A DNA stretch of 8,222 nucleotides from Acidobacteriota bacterium (GTDB lineage: Bacteria; Acidobacteriota; Terriglobia; UBA7540): the NCBI GenBank assembly GCA_021828245.1, contig JAKASC010000101.1, forward strand, positions 1 to 8,222, written 5' to 3'. Below, piece after piece: positions 4,912 through 8,222 of this stretch. Positions within the stretch are counted from its first letter, which is position 1. Each line of letters begins with the position of its first letter. The notes under the pieces are model-generated. The model saw only the letters and a program-made list of their open reading frames with translations, was not told the origin of the DNA and ran no database searches. Made by a program: the position numbers and the translations under genes.

Positions 4912-7719
4912 ATGAAATACTGCCCCTATTGTAGCGAGACAATTCCCGAGGGGTCACGGTTCTGCCCGAGTTGCGGCAAGCCCAGCGCTTCGATTTCCGA
5001 CCTACCCACGGCCACCGCCGATGTCATGCCGGTTGAACCGCCAAAGCCCGCACCGCCCGCGCCCAAGCGGCTAAATTCTTCTGCCGCAGCCCGAACCACC
5101 TCAGGCGGTCTGACCGATGTTGGTAGCTTTGCGCCGGGCGAAGTGCTGGCGGAACGTTACCGCATCATCGCGCTTTTGGGTCGCGGCGGCATGGGCGAGG
5201 TCTATCGCGCCGACGACTTGAAGCTGGGCCAAGCGGTGGCGCTGAAATTTTTGCCGCCCAGCCTGGCCGAAGACGAGTCCGCGCTGGACCGCTTTCGCGC
5301 GGAGGTCCGTAACGCGCGTCAGGTTTCGCACCCGAACGTTTGCCGCGTCTATGACCTGGGTGAGGTCGCGGGCCGTCCGTTTCTTTCCATGGAGTACGTG
5401 GACGGAGAAGACTTGGCGTCGCTGTTGAAGCGCATTGGGCGATTGCCGCCGGCAAAGGCGCTTGAAATCGCCCGACAGCTCTGCGCGGGGCTGGCCGCCG
5501 CGCACGATAAAGGGCTGATCCACCGCGACCTGAAGCCCTCCAACATCATGATTGACGGGCAGGGGCACGCGCGCATCACGGACTTCGGCATCGCCGCGCG
5601 GCCCGAAGAAACCGCAGACGGGAAAATCGTCGGCACGCCGGCGTACATGTCGCCGGAGCAACTTTCCGGCAAACCCGTTACCATCAAAAGCGATCTGTAC
5701 GCGCTCGGCTTGGTGCTTTACGAAATCTTTACCGGTAAGAAGGCCTTTGAGGCCGCGACGCTCAACGAATGGCGGCGCAAACACCTGGAAGAGGAACCGA
5801 CCGCTCCCTCAAGCCACGTGACGGACGTTGATCCGGCGGCGGAACGAGTGATTCTCCGCTGCCTCGAAAAAGACCCCAAGCTGCGGCCGGCTTCGGCGCT
5901 ACAAGTGGCCGCGGGGTTGCCGGGCGGTGACCCGCTGGCGGCAGCGCTGGCTGCGGGCGAAACGCCGTCACCGGAACTGGTGGCCGCGGCGGGCGAGACC
6001 GAAGGCTTTAAGCCGCGCACGGCGCTTGCGTGTATGGCGTTTGTAATCGTTGGCATTGCCGCGGCCTGCGTGCTGAATAGCAAGACGGAGATGACCGGCA
6101 TGGTGCCGCTCGGCGAGCCGCCCGAGGTGCTGGCGGCGAAAACGAGCGACCTCATCAAACGATTCGGCTACACCGCGCCGCCCGTGGACTCGGCAGAGGG
6201 CTACGTTTACGACAATGACTATCTGCACTACATCGAAAGCCAGGACAAATCGCCCGACCGCTGGAAACAATTGAAGCTTGGGCATCCTTCGGCGATCCAG
6301 TTCTGGTATCGCCAAAGCCCGGAATACCTCGAACCTCGGAGCCTGTTCAACGGACCGGTAGGCGGGGTGGTCACCGAGCACGATCCGCCGCGAAACTTTT
6401 CTGGAATGACCTACGCCGTGCTCGACCCAAGCGGACGGCTGGAATATTTCGAGGCCGTGCCGCCTGAGCGGGAGCAAGTCCAGCGCGAGGTTGAGGCCAA
6501 AGACAATGGCGGCCTAAAAGCCGCCGCTACGGTCGGCCCGCCGGCGAGCGCGGCGCCCGATTGGTCGCCGCTGTTCGAAGCTGCCGGGCTCGATATGACC
6601 CAATTCAAGCCCGCGACTCCTGAATGGATTCCGCCCGTGTGGAGCGATGCCCGCGCGGCGTGGACGGGCGTGGCGCCCGGACGAATCAATGTTCCGTTGC
6701 GCGTGGAGGCGGCGGCGTATCGCGGCAAGCCGGTCTATTTCCAATTGATCTGGCCGTGGACGCAAGCTTCGCGAATGCAGGCGAACCAGCCGACGGCGCA
6801 GGCCAAGGTACGCCAGAGCGTCGAGCTGATCCTTCTGTTAGCAATCCTGGTGGCTGGCGTGCTTCTGGCGCGGCGGAATTTGCGGCTTGGACGGGGCGAT
6901 CGGCGCGGCGCGTTTCGTCTGGCGGTTTTTGTTCTCGTCACCCTCATGCTCGGCTGGGCGATCACCGCCCATCATCTTCCCACCATTTATGAGTTTGGGT
7001 TGTTTGTGATGGGCGCGAGCTACTCGCTCTTTTATGCGGCCTTGGTCTGGCTGCTCTATATCGGGCTCGAACCTTACGTGCGGCGGCGCTGGCCGAGTTC
7101 GATTATTTCCTGGAGCCGAGTTCTCGCCGGCCAATTCCACGATCCACTAGTCGGCCGCGATGTCCTGACGGGAGTGACCTTGGGCGTGGGCATCCATCTT
7201 TGGTTCAATCTGCTGCAATTCTCCGAAGGATGGCTAGGGAAGCTACCGCCCGAGCCTGCGACCCGCCCGCTTCTGCCCTTGCTTGGCGCGCGCGGCACGT
7301 TCGGGATATTGCTGCTGGTCGCCCCTCGCTACTTGGCGTTTGCGCTGGCGGTGTTCCTCTTATTCTTCCTGCTGCGCCTTTTGTTTCGCAGAGACTCGAT
7401 TGCGGCAGCGGCGTTCATTCTCATTTTCGTCGCTGCCATCGCCCTGCCGGGGAGTTATCCCCTGGTGGACGCCGTGTTCGTCGCCGGGGCTTACGGAACC
7501 TTGATTTTTATCTTAAAGCGCTTTGGCTTCGCACCGCTGGTCGCATTCTTCATTACAGACGTTTGGCTAACGCAACTGGCGACCACGTCAAATCTTTCCG
7601 CCTGGTACGCGTTGTCCACTTACATCGGCGTAGCGTTCGTTCTGGGACTGGCGATTTACGGGTTCAAGGTTTCGCTGGCCGGCCGGCCAATTTTCACTGG
7701 CACCGCGCTCGATGAATAG
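4912..7719 (+). CDS. Receptor-like Ser/Thr protein kinase: zinc ribbon, kinase, outer domain, polytopic membrane tail (935 aa)
   Basis: MKYCPYCSETIPEGSRFCPS opens with a zinc ribbon (Cys 4, 7, 18, 21), then a Pro/Ala linker (about 30-78). A complete Hanks-type kinase follows: LGRGGMGEVY (89-98), ALK with Lys112, Glu131 in helix C, HRDLKPSN (204-211) with catalytic Asp206, DFG (224-226), and GTPAYMSPE (241-249). The activation segment is short, with Thr234 and Thr242. The catalytic part ends near 335. A single membrane segment (about 369-388) leads to a roughly 245-residue non-membrane region (389-635) with FGYTAPP, FWYRQSP, VLDPSGRLEYF and RGKPVYFQLIWPW, which should lie outside. About nine hydrophobic segments follow (near 636-654, 668-686, 692-718, 751-770, 796-825, 829-845, 849-868, 870-886, 897-917), with a loop FHDPLVGRDVL (742-752). 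The tail looks like one I associate with acidobacterial kinases; its function is unknown. The frame opens earlier at GTG 4765, but that extension is low-complexity and the ribbon normally starts such kinases, so ATG 4912 is chosen. Confidence 0.88.
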   Translation: MKYCPYCSETIPEGSRFCPSCGKPSASISDLPTATADVMPVEPPKPAPPAPKRLNSSAAARTTSGGLTDVGSFAPGEVLAERYRIIALLGRGGMGEVYRADDLKLGQAVALKFLPPSLAEDESALDRFRAEVRNARQVSHPNVCRVYDLGEVAGRPFLSMEYVDGEDLASLLKRIGRLPPAKALEIARQLCAGLAAAHDKGLIHRDLKPSNIMIDGQGHARITDFGIAARPEETADGKIVGTPAYMSPEQLSGKPVTIKSDLYALGLVLYEIFTGKKAFEAATLNEWRRKHLEEEPTAPSSHVTDVDPAAERVILRCLEKDPKLRPASALQVAAGLPGGDPLAAALAAGETPSPELVAAAGETEGFKPRTALACMAFVIVGIAAACVLNSKTEMTGMVPLGEPPEVLAAKTSDLIKRFGYTAPPVDSAEGYVYDNDYLHYIESQDKSPDRWKQLKLGHPSAIQFWYRQSPEYLEPRSLFNGPVGGVVTEHDPPRNFSGMTYAVLDPSGRLEYFEAVPPEREQVQREVEAKDNGGLKAAATVGPPASAAPDWSPLFEAAGLDMTQFKPATPEWIPPVWSDARAAWTGVAPGRINVPLRVEAAAYRGKPVYFQLIWPWTQASRMQANQPTAQAKVRQSVELILLLAILVAGVLLARRNLRLGRGDRRGAFRLAVFVLVTLMLGWAITAHHLPTIYEFGLFVMGASYSLFYAALVWLLYIGLEPYVRRRWPSSIISWSRVLAGQFHDPLVGRDVLTGVTLGVGIHLWFNLLQFSEGWLGKLPPEPATRPLLPLLGARGTFGILLLVAPRYLAFALAVFLLFFLLRLLFRRDSIAAAAFILIFVAAIALPGSYPLVDAVFVAGAYGTLIFILKRFGFAPLVAFFITDVWLTQLATTSNLSAWYALSTYIGVAFVLGLAIYGFKVSLAGRPIFTGTALDE
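6504..6532. repeat. Small REP-like palindromic element inside the kinase gene
   Basis: GGCGGC (6508-6513) and GCCGCC (6520-6525) form a perfect 6-pair stem around CTAAAA, flanked by ACAAT on the left and GCTACGG on the right. It encodes NGGLKAAAT (residues 532-540) in a linker before a Pro/Ala stretch, where an insertion would be tolerated. The form, a GC stem with an A-rich loop and a GCTAC flank, is like dispersed palindromic repeats of some Acidobacteriota and Verrucomicrobiota genomes, as I remember them. No second copy is present in this window, so repeat status is inference. Confidence 0.3.
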
Positions 7720-7733
7720 CAGCAGAGCGGTAG

Positions 7734-7766
7734 CGCAAGGGTAGCCGCAGTTTGGCTATCTTTGCG
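7734..7766 (+). terminator. Long hairpin downstream of the kinase gene
   Basis: CGCAAGGGTAGCC (7734-7746) pairs with GGCTATCTTTGCG (7754-7766) over 13 positions, including two G-U pairs, around the loop GCAGTTT. It begins 14 bases after the kinase stop, the best-placed transcript-ending structure in the window. A classical T-tract is absent after the full stem (CGTTTGG follows), but the inner seven pairs are followed by TTT. An alternative pairing GCCGCA/TGCGGC (7744-7749 with 7763-7768) is possible. Confidence 0.45.
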
Positions 7767-7873
7767 GCGTTTGGCCCTCCGTTTGATGGGCGCTCCTTTG
7801 TTGCCAAGGACTCGGCGCTCGGGTTAGCGGTTGAATTCGGAGAAAGCCGCGGGGACCGCAAAAGGAGGGCCGA

Positions 7874-7900
7874 TGAGGAGCGCAAAGAGCGCGCACCTCA
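7874..7900 (-). terminator. Hairpin downstream of the PAP2 gene
   Basis: TGAGGAGCGC (7874-7883) and GCGCACCTCA (7891-7900) pair over ten positions with one A/A mismatch, around a 7-base loop. On the minus strand it lies 26 bases after the PAP2 stop and is followed by TCGGCCCTCCTTTT, so a short T-run comes about ten bases late. Together with the hairpin at 7734-7766 it lets each convergent gene end separately. Nothing else is seen in this 207-base gap. Confidence 0.38.
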
Positions 7901-7926
7901 GCGCTACAAAACGCGCAATCTCTGGG

Positions 7927-8222
7927 CTACCGCGTCCCGCGAAGGACGGCGTAGCGGCTGATGGCGTAGCCGAGAAAAGCTCCGGCGAAAACGTCGGAGG
8001 GAAAATGGTCGGAGCGAGTGAGGCGGGAAAACCCCACCACGCTGGCGAGGCCGTAGGCCAGCCACGGAACCCAGCGATGGCGGCGATAGCGGCGAGCAAA
8101 AATCGTGGCGAGCGAAACCGCGCCGATGGTGTGACCGGAAGGAAAACCGCCCGGGCCGACGTAAAAGGGCCCTACGTGGCGGTCAAAAAAGCTGTCGGCA
8201 AAGTTGCCATTGAGAGGAATAT
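7927..8222 (-). CDS. PAP2-superfamily membrane phosphatase, C-terminal part; 5' end outside window
   Basis: The minus strand encodes 97 residues ending in TAG at 7929-7927, with no start inside the window. GGFPSGHT (residues 24-31) is the PAP2 second motif with its PSGH histidine. SRLTRSDHFPSD (65-76) is the third motif, fitting S-R-x5-H-x3-D exactly with the nucleophile-activating His72 and Asp76. The first motif (K-x6-R-P) would lie upstream and is not visible. Hydrophobic stretches around WVPWLAYGLASVVGF (50-64) and VFAGAFLGYAI (77-87) are the last two membrane helices, with a basic RRYRRHR loop between. PAP2 enzymes of this kind dephosphorylate lipid phosphates such as phosphatidic acid or undecaprenyl diphosphate at the outer face of the inner membrane; which one cannot be told. 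Convergent with the kinase. Confidence 0.85.
   Translation of the reverse strand, partial: IPLNGNFADSFFDRHVGPFYVGPGGFPSGHTIGAVSLATIFARRYRRHRWVPWLAYGLASVVGFSRLTRSDHFPSDVFAGAFLGYAISRYAVLRGTR

Noticed and set aside
5101..5784. Open minus-strand frame of 227 codons inside the kinase gene
   Set aside because: It is antisense to the catalytic kinase domain, whose motifs are complete in the plus frame. High GC with strong third-position bias leaves such frames open, and the product has no recognisable domain.
5718..6477. Further minus-strand open frames (5718-6158 and 5968-6477) inside the kinase gene
   Set aside because: Both are antisense shadows without a ribosome site or familiar motif, lying over kinase and outer-domain sequence.
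7752..7961. Plus-strand frame of 69 codons after the kinase
   Set aside because: It runs across the gap hairpins and antisense into the PAP2 gene, with no domain or ribosome site.

Overview
The window is GC-rich bacterial DNA, most likely from an uncultured soil-type Acidobacteriota. This guess comes from protein flavour: a redoxin-family peroxiredoxin tail, a zinc-ribbon Ser/Thr kinase with a long membrane-embedded tail, and a PAP2 phosphatase with a Tyr/Arg-rich linker. It was made by eye and is moderately confident; Verrucomicrobiota remains possible. No tRNA, rRNA, CRISPR array, transposase or integrase is visible.

Layout: there are six genes on strictly alternating strands. (1) + strand, 3-251: the last 82 codons of a peroxiredoxin/AhpC-TSA protein. 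(2) - strand, 327-1997: a 556-aa P-loop protein of the HPr-kinase/PEP-carboxykinase fold type. (3) + strand, 2216-3895: a 559-aa GMC-family FAD oxidoreductase with a four-cysteine cluster suggestive of an Fe-S centre. (4) - strand, 4129-4632: a small secreted Arg/His-rich protein resembling the RcnB/CigR group. (5) + strand, 4912-7719: a 935-aa receptor-like Ser/Thr kinase (zinc ribbon, kinase, one membrane segment, outer domain, about nine more membrane segments). (6) - strand, 7927-8222: the C-terminal part of a PAP2 phosphatase that continues past the window.

Because the strand switches at every gene, no two neighbours can share a forward operon and each gene is probably its own transcription unit. 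The two divergent gaps (1998-2215 and 4633-4911) should hold the promoters. The three convergent gaps (252-326, 3896-4128, 7720-7926) hold GC-rich hairpins that are plausible transcript ends, although none has a strong U-tract. I see no evidence that the six genes form one pathway; the shared theme is envelope, redox and signalling housekeeping. The items most worth a second look are the kinase architecture, its apparently leaderless start beneath a perfect TATAAT, a small palindromic repeat seemingly inserted in-frame in the kinase outer domain, and the Cys cluster in the GMC enzyme, which has no partner subunit nearby.
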